Positions 45,537 to 53,244 of a stretch of DNA of 64,000 bases are shown here, piece by piece. Source of the DNA: Winogradskyella ouciana. Its GTDB lineage: Bacteria > Bacteroidota > Bacteroidia > Flavobacteriales > Flavobacteriaceae. The stretch is taken from assembly GCF_009709615.1 (NCBI RefSeq), contig NZ_WJYA01000004.1, positions 186,001 to 250,000 on the forward strand, in the 5' to 3' direction. How positions within the stretch are numbered: the first letter of the stretch is position 1; each line of letters starts with the position of its first letter. Position numbers and translations under genes: made by a program. A model generated the notes under the pieces. The model searched no databases. It was not told the origin of the DNA and was given only the letters and a program-made list of their open reading frames with translations.

Positions 45537-45970
45537 TTAGAAACTACATAGGTATTATTACCAACATCATCAACCCTGTATGGCACTAACGTACAGGGTT
45601 GTGTATTTCCCTCAAGACCTAAACCAGTTGCTAAACTATATTGATTTTCATCATCACAACCACAAACCACAATATCACCAACCCCAGAATCTGTAAGTGT
45701 TGAACATGCGGCAGGAGCATGACTTGGGTCAGCTGCTTCCCAAGCATAAAGTGTAGATGAGTTTAAGCGCCAAAGCCATATACCATTGTTGCCTTGTCCG
45801 GAAACGTAAACACCATTACCGGGAAACTGCAATTGATTAAACTGTGGTAAATTAGTATTAACAGTGAGGTTAACTCCAGCATCAAATAAGAAGTTACAAT
45901 TGCTTCTTGCGCTGTCATCGCTATTGCATGTAAATAAGAGTATAGAAAGGATAATAAGTAGCTTTTTCAT
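45533..45970 (-). CDS. Rieske-like lipoprotein with changed ligands
   Basis: 145 residues. Lipoprotein signal LSILLFTC with Cys about 15. The end half has the layout of Rieske domains (GVYVSGQGNNGIWLWRL, TLYAWEAADPSHAPAAC, IVVCGCDDENQYSLATGLGL, YRVDDVGNNTYVVSN). The first box, usually CPH, is DPSH here, and the second, usually CPCHGSxF, is CGCDDENQY. A [2Fe-2S] cluster is therefore unlikely. The fold is inferred from spacing and memory of related flavobacterial lipoproteins. It converges on the thiamine receptor gene, overlapping by four bases. Confidence 0.65.
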   Translation of the reverse strand: MKKLLIILSILLFTCNSDDSARSNCNFLFDAGVNLTVNTNLPQFNQLQFPGNGVYVSGQGNNGIWLWRLNSSTLYAWEAADPSHAPAACSTLTDSGVGDIVVCGCDDENQYSLATGLGLEGNTQPCTLVPYRVDDVGNNTYVVSN

Positions 45971-46025
45971 TACAAAATTTTGTGGCTCAATTTACGATTA
46001 TTTCAGCTATACCGTAAATATTTTA

Positions 46026-46033
46026 TATATTTG
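46026..46033 (+). promoter_or_regulatory. -7 box upstream of greA
   Basis: TATATTTG matches TAnnTTTG; the -33 partner would be TTTC (46001-46004, 21-nt spacer). The leader would be about 100 nt and contains the hairpin at 46068. Confidence 0.45.
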
Positions 46034-46067
46034 CATAGTAATCTCGTTGGCGCGGGATTTTTTCGTT

Positions 46068-46096
46068 AGTCCCGAACTTGTTTCGGGATCTTTTTT
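46068..46096 (+). repeat. Hairpin plus T-run in the greA leader
   Basis: TCCCGAAC and TTTCGGGA around TTG, followed directly by TCTTTTTT. It has the layout of the GTCATxCTGAA repeats and at the same time that of an intrinsic terminator, placed between promoter and gene. Confidence 0.6.
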
Positions 46097-46137
46097 AGAT
46101 ATAGCACAAGAGATTACAATAGTTAAACGAATGAATT

Positions 46138-46611
46138 ATGAGTAAAGTATCTTATTACACAGCTGAAGGACTAAAAAAATTAAGAGAAGAACTAAATCAT
46201 CTTAAAGATGTAGAACGTCCTAAAGCATCACAGGCGATTGCCGAGGCAAGAGATAAAGGTGATTTGAGTGAAAATGCAGAATACGATGCTGCCAAAGAAG
46301 CGCAAGGGATGTTAGAAATGAAAATTTCTAAGATGGAAGAAACTCTGGCAAATGCTCGTGTTATTGACGAATCTCAGTTAGACACTTCTAAGGTATTAGC
46401 GCTTTCAAAAGTTAAGATAAAGAACCAAACCAATGGTATGGAAATGACTTATACCTTAGTTGCAGAAAGTGAAGCAGATTTAGCTGCAGGTAAGATTTCG
46501 GTAAATTCGCCAATTGGTAAAGGTTTATTGGGTAAATCTGTTGGTGACACCGCAGAAATACAAGTGCCTAACGGAATTATGAAATTTGATATATTAGAAA
46601 TTTCGAGATAA
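46138..46611 (+). CDS. greA: Transcription elongation factor GreA
   Basis: 157 residues, normal length. It rescues backtracked RNA polymerase by stimulating transcript cleavage. Coiled-coil N-terminal domain (about 1-75) with the acidic tip GDLSENAEYDAAKE, then the FKBP-like C-terminal domain (MEMTYTLVAESEADLAAGKI, SPIGKGLLGKSVGDTAEIQVP). Asp and Glu at the tip are intact. It is followed by a terminator before the HIT gene. Confidence 0.96.
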   Translation: MSKVSYYTAEGLKKLREELNHLKDVERPKASQAIAEARDKGDLSENAEYDAAKEAQGMLEMKISKMEETLANARVIDESQLDTSKVLALSKVKIKNQTNGMEMTYTLVAESEADLAAGKISVNSPIGKGLLGKSVGDTAEIQVPNGIMKFDILEISR

Positions 46612-46637
46612 ACTAAAGACAATTTAAATGCTTATAG

Positions 46638-46668
46638 TAAAAAGATTCCTTTCTCAAGGAATCTTTTT
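46638..46668 (+). terminator. Terminator after greA
   Basis: AAAAAGATTCCTT and AAGGAATCTTTTT form the stem. It lies between greA and the HIT gene. Confidence 0.85.
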
Positions 46669-46695
46669 ATCTTTATAAGATATTCTTAAAAAGAA

Positions 46696-47085
46696 ATGGC
46701 TACACTTTTCACAAAAATCATAAATGGCGAAATTCCATCTTACAAAGTGGCAGAGACACAAGATTTCTATGCTTTTTTAGATATAAACCCAAATTCAAAA
46801 GGTCATACACTTTGTATTCCAAAAAAAGAGGTCGACAAAATTTTTGATTTAGATGAAGAGACTTACACTGGTTTAATGCAATTTTCGAGACGAGTGGCTA
46901 TAGCTATTGAAAAAGCTATACCATGTCAACGTGTAGGTATGTCGGTTATTGGGTTAGAGGTTCCACATGTACATGTCCACTTAATTCCACTGCATACTAT
47001 GGAAAATGCACGCTTTACACATAAGGAAAAATTAACTTCGGAAGAGTTTGAAACTATTGCCAATAAAATAGCTTCCTTCTTGTAA
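46696..47085 (+). CDS. HIT family hydrolase
   Basis: 129 residues. The histidine triad HVHVHLIPL is complete, and the N-terminal part ITKIINGEIPSYKVAE (as FTKIINGEIPSYKVAE) and LDINPNSKGHTLCIPK are typical of the HINT/Fhit-like nucleotide hydrolase branch (purine nucleoside phosphoramidase). It acts on AMP conjugates in the cytoplasm. Two bases separate its stop from the convergent gene's stop, so there is hardly room for a terminator. Confidence 0.93.
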   Translation: MATLFTKIINGEIPSYKVAETQDFYAFLDINPNSKGHTLCIPKKEVDKIFDLDEETYTGLMQFSRRVAIAIEKAIPCQRVGMSVIGLEVPHVHVHLIPLHTMENARFTHKEKLTSEEFETIANKIASFL

Positions 47086-47086
47086 T

Positions 47087-47443
47087 TTAAAAAGAAATTA
47101 CATCAGTCATCACCAATACAATCAGTGCTAAAATAAGAATATCCAATACGATAATAACCCAAGCTAAAGGCTTTAGTTTTATTGATTTTGATTTGGGCTG
47201 CACTGCACGTTGTTGATATTCAACAACACGTTCTATATCATCCGTCCATCGCACAGGAAAAATTGCTGTATTGCAATTATTACAGTGCATTTCGTGTGAT
47301 GTTTCAGTAGTTATAGCTTTGTAAAACGCATTTTCTTTAAACTTTTGCTTAAAAGTAATTTCTAAGCCATCATTAGAATAACACTCTGGACAATTGTTAT
47401 TGAGTCTAGCCTCTTTTAGCGTAAAGAATTTTGTCGTAGCCAT
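47087..47443 (-). CDS. Zinc-ribbon membrane protein, unknown
   Basis: 118 residues. A CPECYSNDG and MHCNNCNT pair makes a four-Cys zinc ribbon (about residues 18-55), and one transmembrane helix lies near the C-terminus (about 92-114; LAWVIIVLDILILALIVLVM). The domain should face the cytoplasm. I know similar flavobacterial proteins but no function. It is in a run with the histidine kinase (8 bases away), on the same strand, and could be co-transcribed with it. Confidence 0.7.
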   Translation of the reverse strand: MATTKFFTLKEARLNNNCPECYSNDGLEITFKQKFKENAFYKAITTETSHEMHCNNCNTAIFPVRWTDDIERVVEYQQRAVQPKSKSIKLKPLAWVIIVLDILILALIVLVMTDVISF

Positions 47444-47451
47444 ACCTAAAG

Positions 47452-48615
47452 TTAAGACAATAATTTTAAACTAATCTGAATGGTGGTGCCTTTACCAATT
47501 TCAGAATGAAGAACTTTTATCTTTCCGTTATGATAATCTTCAACAATCCTTTTGGCTAACGATAGCCCAAGTCCCCAACCACGTTTTTTTGTAGTATAAC
47601 CAGGCTCAAAAATTTTAGTAAACTGATGTTTGGCAATACCTTTTCCTGTATCGGAAATATCAATTAAAACGTTTTTATCTGTTTGGGAGATTTTCAGCTT
47701 TAAATCCCCTTTGCCCTTCATAGCATCAATGGCATTTTTTACCAAATTCTCTATAGTCCAACTGTAGAGCTGTGGATTTACATTTACGATAATTTCATTA
47801 TCTGGGCTTTCAATATGGAAGTTAATAAGTTTAGAAGATCTCGATTTTAAATAATCATACGAAGACTCTGTGAGCTTAACAATATCCAACCTTTCTAAAG
47901 TAGGAGCGGAGCCTATCTTGCTAAAGCGCTCTGTAATGGTCTGTAAGCGATCGATGTCTTTTTCTATTTCCGAAATATACTCTGCTTTTACATTTTCTGT
48001 TTTCAAAATTTCTGTCCAACCCACAAGCGATGATAATGGAGTTCCTATTTGATGTGCCGTTTCCTTGGCCATTCCTGTCCACAATTTATTCTGCTCCGCG
48101 TTTTTAGAACTTCGATAAAAGAAATAGACCACAGCAGCAAAAAGAAGTATAATGAGCAATAAAGCCAGTGGATAGTATTTCAATTTGTTAAGTAGTGGTG
48201 AATTGCCATAATATATGGTTTGAAACACTTTGTTATTAACAATAACCTTAATAGGCTCATTTTCGCTTGTGAATTTATTAACCAAGTTTTGTATTTGAAG
48301 AGAATCTTGAAGTTTTTCCTCATCAATATTAATAGAGGTACTTACTTTACCTTCTTCGTCTAAGACCAGCATTGGTGTGCTGGTTGTGGTCTCGGTGAGA
48401 ACGTGGGAAGTGACTTCATTTACATCTTCAGTGAGGTCATCAATATTTTTCAATAAGTCAATTTGGGCAACCGACCAGGTTTTTATTTTTATTCGCTCTT
48501 CGGCCTTAAATTTTTGAAAAAAGGAATAGGTATTCCAGAGAATAAGGGAAATAATAATAAACGAAGACAATATAATAATCCAGCGAGCTACATTTCTTTC
48601 TAAGCTTAGGTTCAT
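47452..48615 (-). CDS. Sensor histidine kinase, orphan
   Basis: 387 residues. Two membrane segments (about 13-32 and 148-168) bracket a periplasmic sensor domain of about 115 residues. The phosphoacceptor His lies in KETAHQIGTPLSSLVGW. The ATPase has the N box (NLVKNAIDAM), G1 (ISDTGKGIAKHQF), F (FEPGYTTKKRG) and G2 (GWGLGLSLAKRIV). All boxes are intact. No response regulator gene is adjacent, so its partner is encoded elsewhere. Its start is close to the divergent flavin reductase promoter. Confidence 0.9.
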   Translation of the reverse strand: MNLSLERNVARWIIILSSFIIISLILWNTYSFFQKFKAEERIKIKTWSVAQIDLLKNIDDLTEDVNEVTSHVLTETTTSTPMLVLDEEGKVSTSINIDEEKLQDSLQIQNLVNKFTSENEPIKVIVNNKVFQTIYYGNSPLLNKLKYYPLALLLIILLFAAVVYFFYRSSKNAEQNKLWTGMAKETAHQIGTPLSSLVGWTEILKTENVKAEYISEIEKDIDRLQTITERFSKIGSAPTLERLDIVKLTESSYDYLKSRSSKLINFHIESPDNEIIVNVNPQLYSWTIENLVKNAIDAMKGKGDLKLKISQTDKNVLIDISDTGKGIAKHQFTKIFEPGYTTKKRGWGLGLSLAKRIVEDYHNGKIKVLHSEIGKGTTIQISLKLLS

Positions 48616-48687
48616 TGGCTAGTGCAATTTCTTTTTAATATAATGTAAAACTGTTGATAATATTGTACTGATATACATGCCAAACAC

Positions 48688-48718
48688 TTTCATCAGCGAA
48701 CCAATATAATTATATTTG
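48688..48718 (+). promoter_or_regulatory. Promoter of the flavin reductase gene
   Basis: TTTC (48688-48691) and TATATTTG (48711-48718) with about 19-nt spacing resemble TTTG/TAnnTTTG. The box ends 19 bases before the ATG at 48738. Confidence 0.5.
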
Positions 48719-48737
48719 TTGAAAATCAGTTGACTGC

Positions 48738-49607
48738 ATGCTATCTTTTGATCCCAAAGACCTTTCCACAGGCAGATTACACGGTTATTTGTTGAGTGCT
48801 GTAGCGCCAAGACCTATTGCGTTTGCAAGTACTATTGATGCTGATGGTAACCCAAATTTATCGCCATTTAGTTTCTTTAATGTCTTTAGTGCCAATCCAC
48901 CAATAATGATATTTTCTCCTGCGCGACGTGTTAGGGATAATACCACAAAGCATACATTAGAAAATGTTGAAGCGGTAAAAGAAGTGGTCATTAATGTTGT
49001 TAACTATGATATTGTACATCAAATGTCATTGAGCAGTACTGAGTATCCTAAGGATATCAATGAGTTTGAAAAAGCAGGATTAACTATGTTGCCTTCCGAT
49101 AAGGTAAAACCTTTTAGAGTGGCAGAATCTCCGGTACAGTTTGAATGTAAGGTCAATGAGATTGTTAATTTAGGTAGCGAAGGTGGAGCAGGAAATTTGA
49201 TAATATGCGAAGTGGTGAAGCTTCATATATCAGATGAAGTTATGAATGCCGATAGTACTATAAATCAAGAAGCATTGGATTTAGTAGCGAGAGCTGGTGG
49301 CAGTTATTATAGCCGAGCAAAACGAGGCTTTTTCGAAATCCCAAAACCATTGAGAACTATGGGAATTGGTGTTGATGCATTACCAGAAGATGTTAGAAAT
49401 AGTATGATTTTAACAGGGAATAACCTAGGCATGTTGGCTAATGTAGAAACTTTGCCAAACAAAGAGGAAGTAGCAAAATTTATTGCAAATATAAGTGAGC
49501 GCTATCCCGAGATTAAAACAGCCTCACATAGAAGAAAACATAAATTAGCTCAAAATTATTTGAGTTATGGAGACGTAGAAAGTGCATGGAAGTTATTACT
49601 TTCGTAA
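48738..49607 (+). CDS. Flavin reductase-like FMN-binding protein
   Basis: 289 residues. The flavin reductase fold begins STGRLHGYLLSAVAPRPIAFAST and continues NLSPFSFFNVFSANPPIMIFSPA, the FMN phosphate and ring loops of the split-barrel family. A C-terminal addition (about 210-289) contains PKPLRTMGIGVDALPEDVRNS and the helical end HKLAQNYLSYGDVESAWKLL. The family transfers reducing equivalents to FMN in several pathways; the partner monooxygenase is not visible here. Complete motifs, no neighbours of related function. Confidence 0.85.
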   Translation: MLSFDPKDLSTGRLHGYLLSAVAPRPIAFASTIDADGNPNLSPFSFFNVFSANPPIMIFSPARRVRDNTTKHTLENVEAVKEVVINVVNYDIVHQMSLSSTEYPKDINEFEKAGLTMLPSDKVKPFRVAESPVQFECKVNEIVNLGSEGGAGNLIICEVVKLHISDEVMNADSTINQEALDLVARAGGSYYSRAKRGFFEIPKPLRTMGIGVDALPEDVRNSMILTGNNLGMLANVETLPNKEEVAKFIANISERYPEIKTASHRRKHKLAQNYLSYGDVESAWKLLLS

Positions 49608-49650
49608 ACTCAAAGAAAATAAACATAAAATAATTATAGATTAAGCAAAA

Positions 49651-50028
49651 ATGGAAGTACAAGGACGTATTAAGATGATTGGAGAGACCCAAACTTTTGG
49701 AAGTAACGGATTTAGAAAAAGAGAAGTTGTAGTAACAACAGAAGAGCAATATCCACAACATATTATGGTGGAATTTGTCCAGGATAAGACGGACTTATTG
49801 AACAATTTCCAAGTAGGACAACAGGTTAAAATTAATATTAACCTAAGAGGCCGTGAGTGGGTAAATCCTCAAGGAGAAACAAAATACTTTAACTCTATAC
49901 AAGGGTGGAGAATCGAGGCTTTACAGCCAGAAGCGGCAAGTGGTGATATGCCACCAGTGCCACCAACTGAAGCTTTTGAGCCAGTGAGTGATTTAAATGA
50001 AGACGATCATGATGATTTGCCGTTTTAA
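49651..50028 (+). CDS. DUF3127 protein with SSB-like acidic tip
   Basis: 125 residues. The OB-like body (EVQGRIKMIGETQTFGSNGF, REVVVTTEEQYPQHIMVEF, KININLRGREWVNPQGET) is DUF3127, and the C-terminal stretch is a Pro/Glu linker ending NEDDHDDLPF. The SSB of this same genome (15220-15687) ends EEDDDLPF. The match of the last five residues with the SSB peptide is a direct observation; binding to the same partners is inference. Bacteroidota may carry this gene as a second SSB-type hub. It is followed by two hairpins. Confidence 0.85.
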   Translation: MEVQGRIKMIGETQTFGSNGFRKREVVVTTEEQYPQHIMVEFVQDKTDLLNNFQVGQQVKININLRGREWVNPQGETKYFNSIQGWRIEALQPEAASGDMPPVPPTEAFEPVSDLNEDDHDDLPF

Positions 50029-50051
50029 TTAAAAAAACGCAATGATTATAA

Positions 50052-50090
50052 AAAAAAGACTTGTTTCTCTTGAAACGAGTCTTTTTTGTT
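50052..50090 (+). terminator. Terminator after the DUF3127 gene
   Basis: AAAAAAAGACTTGTTTC and GAAACGAGTCTTTTTT form the stem (one G-T). A second stem, AAGTCCCAA (50102-50110) with TTGGGACTT (50118-50126), lies just downstream. The rest of the 262-bp gap to aat shows no gene. Confidence 0.85.
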
Positions 50091-50290
50091 TTAAAATGAA
50101 AAAGTCCCAATGGTTAGTTGGGACTTAGTATTGTGGTTTTAGGTTTTGACCTTTACAAACAAACTTAAAAAAAAGCAATGATGAACAAAAATTTATTACA
50201 TAAAGGTCGAGCCAAATATCTATAAAATTCTTATACTATCAAAACACAAATCCTTATTTAACAGTAAAAAATCGCTTAAAAGCATATTTT

Positions 50291-50914
50291 ATGCACTTTT
50301 TGACACAAAAAATAAAATTTCCCGATGTCTCAAAAGCCTCTGCAGATGGGTTATTGGCCATTGGTGGTGATTTATCTACAGAACGATTGATACATGCATA
50401 TTCCCATGGTATCTTCCCTTGGTTTGAAGCTGAAGAACCACTGCTTTGGTGGTCACCAGACCCAAGATTTGTGCTTTTTCCTAAAGATTTAAGAGTGTCA
50501 AAGAGTACGCGACAAGTATTCAAAAAGAATCTTTTTAGTGTTACTGTGAACAAAGATTTCAATGCTGTAATCGCTCAATGTTCCAATACAAAAAGAAAAG
50601 GACAGTTAGGGACTTGGATAACCAAAGATATGATAGAGGCTTATAAAAAATTGCACCAATTGGGTTATGCAAAGTCTGTAGAAGTGTGGCAAAACGATGA
50701 ATTGGTTGGTGGTTTGTATGGTGTGGACTTAGGAAATGATGTCTTCTGTGGAGAAAGCATGTTCGCTAAAGTGAGTAATGCCAGTAAGGTCGGATTTATA
50801 ACCTTTGTTCAGAATTCTGACTATAAACTAATCGATTGCCAATTGCACACCAAACATCTAGAAAGTTTAGGAGGAAAGCATATTTCGAGGCAAGAATTTC
50901 TGAAATACCTTTAG
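50291..50914 (+). CDS. aat: Leucyl/phenylalanyl-tRNA-protein transferase
   Basis: 207 residues, full length. It adds Leu or Phe to N-terminal Lys/Arg of proteins, marking them for ClpAP under the N-end rule. Landmarks: DGLLAIGGDLSTERLIHAYSHG, GIFPWFEAEEPLLWWSPDPR, YGVDLGNDVFCGESMFAK, LIDCQLHTKHLESLGG. All typical residues are present. The end overlaps the convergent tag gene by four bases. Confidence 0.94.
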   Translation: MHFLTQKIKFPDVSKASADGLLAIGGDLSTERLIHAYSHGIFPWFEAEEPLLWWSPDPRFVLFPKDLRVSKSTRQVFKKNLFSVTVNKDFNAVIAQCSNTKRKGQLGTWITKDMIEAYKKLHQLGYAKSVEVWQNDELVGGLYGVDLGNDVFCGESMFAKVSNASKVGFITFVQNSDYKLIDCQLHTKHLESLGGKHISRQEFLKYL

Positions 50915-51474
50915 ACCTCATTATATCTAAAACAAGATACTTCATGGTCATTCACCATGCCTGTAGCTTGCATGTGCGCATAAACAACTGTAGTGCCCAC
51001 AAACTTGAAGCCACGCTTTTTTAAATCCTTGCTTATTTTATCACTTAGAGGTGTGTTGGCTGGAGCTTTTTTGTAGTCCTTAAAACTATTTTTAATGGGT
51101 TTGCCATCTACAAAGTCCCATATGTATTTTGAAAACGAACCAAATTCATCTTGAATTTTCATAAATGCCTGCGCATTGGTAACCGTAGCGTTTACTTTCA
51201 GTTTATTTCTTATAATACCTTTATCTTGAAGCAAAGCATCAACCTTAGGCTGTTGGTACTTGGCTATTTTCTTGTAATTAAAATTATCAAAAGCCTTCCT
51301 GAAATTTTCACGCTTTCTTAAAATGGTAATCCAACTTAAACCTGCTTGAAAGGTCTCTAAGGTTAAAAACTCAAATAGCGTATCGTCATCATAAACTGGC
51401 ACTCCCCATTCTTCATCATGATAAGCTTCATAAAGTGGATCACCAACGCACCAACCGCATCTATGCTTTTCCAT
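50911..51474 (-). CDS. tag: DNA-3-methyladenine glycosylase I
   Basis: 187 residues. It excises 3-methyladenine from DNA. The Zn ligands Cys (MEKHRCGWC), His (AYHDEEWG), and the His/Cys of NDHEVSCFR are present, and TLETFQAGLSWITILRKRE holds the base-recognition Glu. The length is as expected for Tag. The upstream small membrane protein gene overlaps its start by 14 bases. Convergent with aat. Confidence 0.95.
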   Translation of the reverse strand: MEKHRCGWCVGDPLYEAYHDEEWGVPVYDDDTLFEFLTLETFQAGLSWITILRKRENFRKAFDNFNYKKIAKYQQPKVDALLQDKGIIRNKLKVNATVTNAQAFMKIQDEFGSFSKYIWDFVDGKPIKNSFKDYKKAPANTPLSDKISKDLKKRGFKFVGTTVVYAHMQATGMVNDHEVSCFRYNEV

Positions 51475-51673
51475 TTTGTTTTTTTTTTAAGTAATAAATT
51501 AATGTTGTAATAAATGAAACAATAACGAACAGAATCCTAAACCAACCATAAAAATTAGAACGGTTTGTCGGATAACCTTCAAAATAATGAAGCCTTTCAA
51601 TAATTAATGCAATAATCCATCCAATTACACAGACTATTTGAATGATAAAAAATATTCGTCGACGTTTATTCAT
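51461..51673 (-). CDS. Small membrane protein, unknown
   Basis: 70 residues with two hydrophobic helices (about 7-24 and 45-61) flanked by basic residues (MNKRRRIFF; YLKKKQNGKA). I do not recognise it. The 14-base overlap with the tag start and the charge pattern make a real gene likely, but no homologue is known to me. A short topology with both ends on the cytoplasmic side fits the positive charges. Confidence 0.5.
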   Translation of the reverse strand: MNKRRRIFFIIQIVCVIGWIIALIIERLHYFEGYPTNRSNFYGWFRILFVIVSFITTLIYYLKKKQNGKA

Positions 51674-51738
51674 TGTAAGTTTTCTGTTTATTTCATACTA
51701 AGGTAACAACTGTCACATAAAATATGGCAAGTCAACCT

Positions 51739-51746
51739 TAAATTTG
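51739..51746 (+). promoter_or_regulatory. -7 box directly before the thioredoxin-like gene
   Basis: TAAATTTG ends five bases before the ATG at 51751. Transcription would begin at or a base or two before the start codon, that is, a nearly leaderless mRNA. No -33 box is apparent. Confidence 0.4.
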
Positions 51747-51750
51747 CAAT

Positions 51751-52368
51751 ATGAAAGTAAATGAATTATCAGTGGTCAACGAAATTATTTCAAAAAGCAT
51801 TAAAAAAAGTATTTCTTATCCTCAATATAGAGCACTCGTTGCTGAATTAGTGCAGAAACATTCTACAACAGGAAACGAAAAAACAGAAGCCTTAATTAAC
51901 TATACCATGCTAAATGACAGACGCATGAAACGCTGGGATAAAACGGTTAAGCTATCTAACGAAGCAAAAACCAAGATCAAAAGCTTTGGCAACAAAGTAA
52001 CTTGGTTAGTGATTACTGAGAGCTGGTGTGGTGATGCAGCGCATATTATGCCAGTAATCCATAAAGTAGCAGAGCTAAATGACAATATTGATTACAGAAT
52101 TGTATTGCGTGATGATAATGCGGAATTGATGGATCTATTCTTAACCAATGGTGCGCGAGCAATTCCTAAACTTATCATGATTGATAATGAATCTAAAGAA
52201 GTGCTTGATACCTTTGGTGCAAGGCCGTCAGTGGCAACTGCAATGGTAAAAGCCTATATAGAAGAACATGGCATGTTAACATCAGAATTTAAAGAAGATT
52301 TACAGCGTTGGTACAATAAAGACAAAGGACAATCAACAATTGAAGATTTGTTGAAACAGTTAGTTTAA
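51751..52368 (+). CDS. Thioredoxin-fold family protein
   Basis: 205 residues. A helical N-terminal extension (about 1-85) precedes a thioredoxin fold with WLVITESWCGDAAHIMPVI (active-site-like SWCGD: only one Cys, so no CxxC dithiol) and the cis-Pro segment GARAIPKLIMID. A C-terminal helix follows. The single Cys suggests a monothiol or chaperone-like activity rather than disulfide exchange. The family is common in Bacteroidota (annotated thioredoxin). No clear functional partner nearby. Confidence 0.8.
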   Translation: MKVNELSVVNEIISKSIKKSISYPQYRALVAELVQKHSTTGNEKTEALINYTMLNDRRMKRWDKTVKLSNEAKTKIKSFGNKVTWLVITESWCGDAAHIMPVIHKVAELNDNIDYRIVLRDDNAELMDLFLTNGARAIPKLIMIDNESKEVLDTFGARPSVATAMVKAYIEEHGMLTSEFKEDLQRWYNKDKGQSTIEDLLKQLV

Positions 52369-52394
52369 TTTCTTTGCTATTTAAAATAGTTTGG

Positions 52395-52418
52395 TGACTG
52401 AGCGTAGTCGAAGTCAAC
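52395..52418. repeat. Dispersed repeat overlapping the stop of the TonB-like gene
   Basis: TGACTGAGCGTAGTCGAAGT and CAAC. Its reverse complement gives the terminal TGA of the minus-strand gene (52414-52416). See copies at 2787, 20792 and 22799. Confidence 0.6.
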
Positions 52419-53163
52419 GCTTCCCTCTAAAGCGAAACGTAATAGTACCAATTTGCTTCGTTTTACTGGAGGAGTCAAATCTAACATCCTTAGCATACTC
52501 CAAAGCACGTTCTATTAAACATTGATTTCTGGAGCTAGAAGATCCGTTAATTGATGCATCTGTTACTTTACCTTTTCCATTTACCTCAATATTAACCACT
52601 ATTCTACCGCCTTTTTCGCACAAGTAGCGTGGAATGTCATAGGCTTGCATCACTCTGCCAATTAAAGAGTAGGTTAGTGTACTTTTGCTTTTGGCATGCT
52701 CATCAGCTGTTTTTTTGTTTTCTAAACGTTTTTTAAGCTCTTCCTGTAGCTTTTTATAAGATTCGGTTTCATCCGAGTTTAGGGCATAAGCGTTACTGTT
52801 AGCATAAGACTTGTTTACACTATTTTCTTCTAATACTTCATTGGCTTTAACTTCATCCAAAGCTTTCGTGGTGCGTTCAAAATCATTGGAACTGACGGTT
52901 TTAAAGTTACGCATCATGTCCTTGTATTCCTGATCTTCATTAAACGCTTTATTGGTAGAAGGTGCGTTAGGATCTTCAAAATTTTCAAGTTCTTGTTCAG
53001 TTAGTTTTTCCTCAGGTAGTTCTGGCTCTGGTTCTAACTCATAATAGCTTTCGGTAATGAGATCTCCTTGTTGTTTTAGTTGAATACTGAACATAGCGAG
53101 AACCACAGTTCCTGTAATAAGAAACGTGATTATAGCGGCTTTATATTGTTCAATTAGCTTCAA
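52414..53163 (-). CDS. TonB-like energy transducer or relative
   Basis: 249 residues. One N-terminal membrane helix (about 9-28; AAIITFLITGTVVLAMFSI), then an acidic Pro/Glu stretch (YELEPEPELPEEKLTEQELEN), a Lys/Glu helical middle with a coiled coil, and a C-terminal domain of about 90 residues (PRYLCEKGGRIVVNIEVNGKGKVTDASINGS, then CLIERALEYAKDVRF) with the TonB-C beta-alpha-beta pattern. It may couple to receptors. No ExbB/ExbD beside it. The stop codon is supplied by a repeat. Confidence 0.75.
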   Translation of the reverse strand: MKLIEQYKAAIITFLITGTVVLAMFSIQLKQQGDLITESYYELEPEPELPEEKLTEQELENFEDPNAPSTNKAFNEDQEYKDMMRNFKTVSSNDFERTTKALDEVKANEVLEENSVNKSYANSNAYALNSDETESYKKLQEELKKRLENKKTADEHAKSKSTLTYSLIGRVMQAYDIPRYLCEKGGRIVVNIEVNGKGKVTDASINGSSSSRNQCLIERALEYAKDVRFDSSSKTKQIGTITFRFRGKR

Positions 53164-53244
53164 ATGTGGTTTAAATTTCTAGTATTTAGATATACGAATA
53201 TAACAATGAAAAAGTTTAGATAGGTATCATAAACCCTTGTTAAA

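Noticed and set aside
45864..46145. 93-residue plus-strand frame ending in greA
   Set aside because: Antisense to the Rieske-like lipoprotein, then runs through the greA leader and hairpin.
48619..48810. 63-residue minus-strand frame
   Set aside because: Overlaps the flavin reductase promoter and start in antisense and shows no family text.
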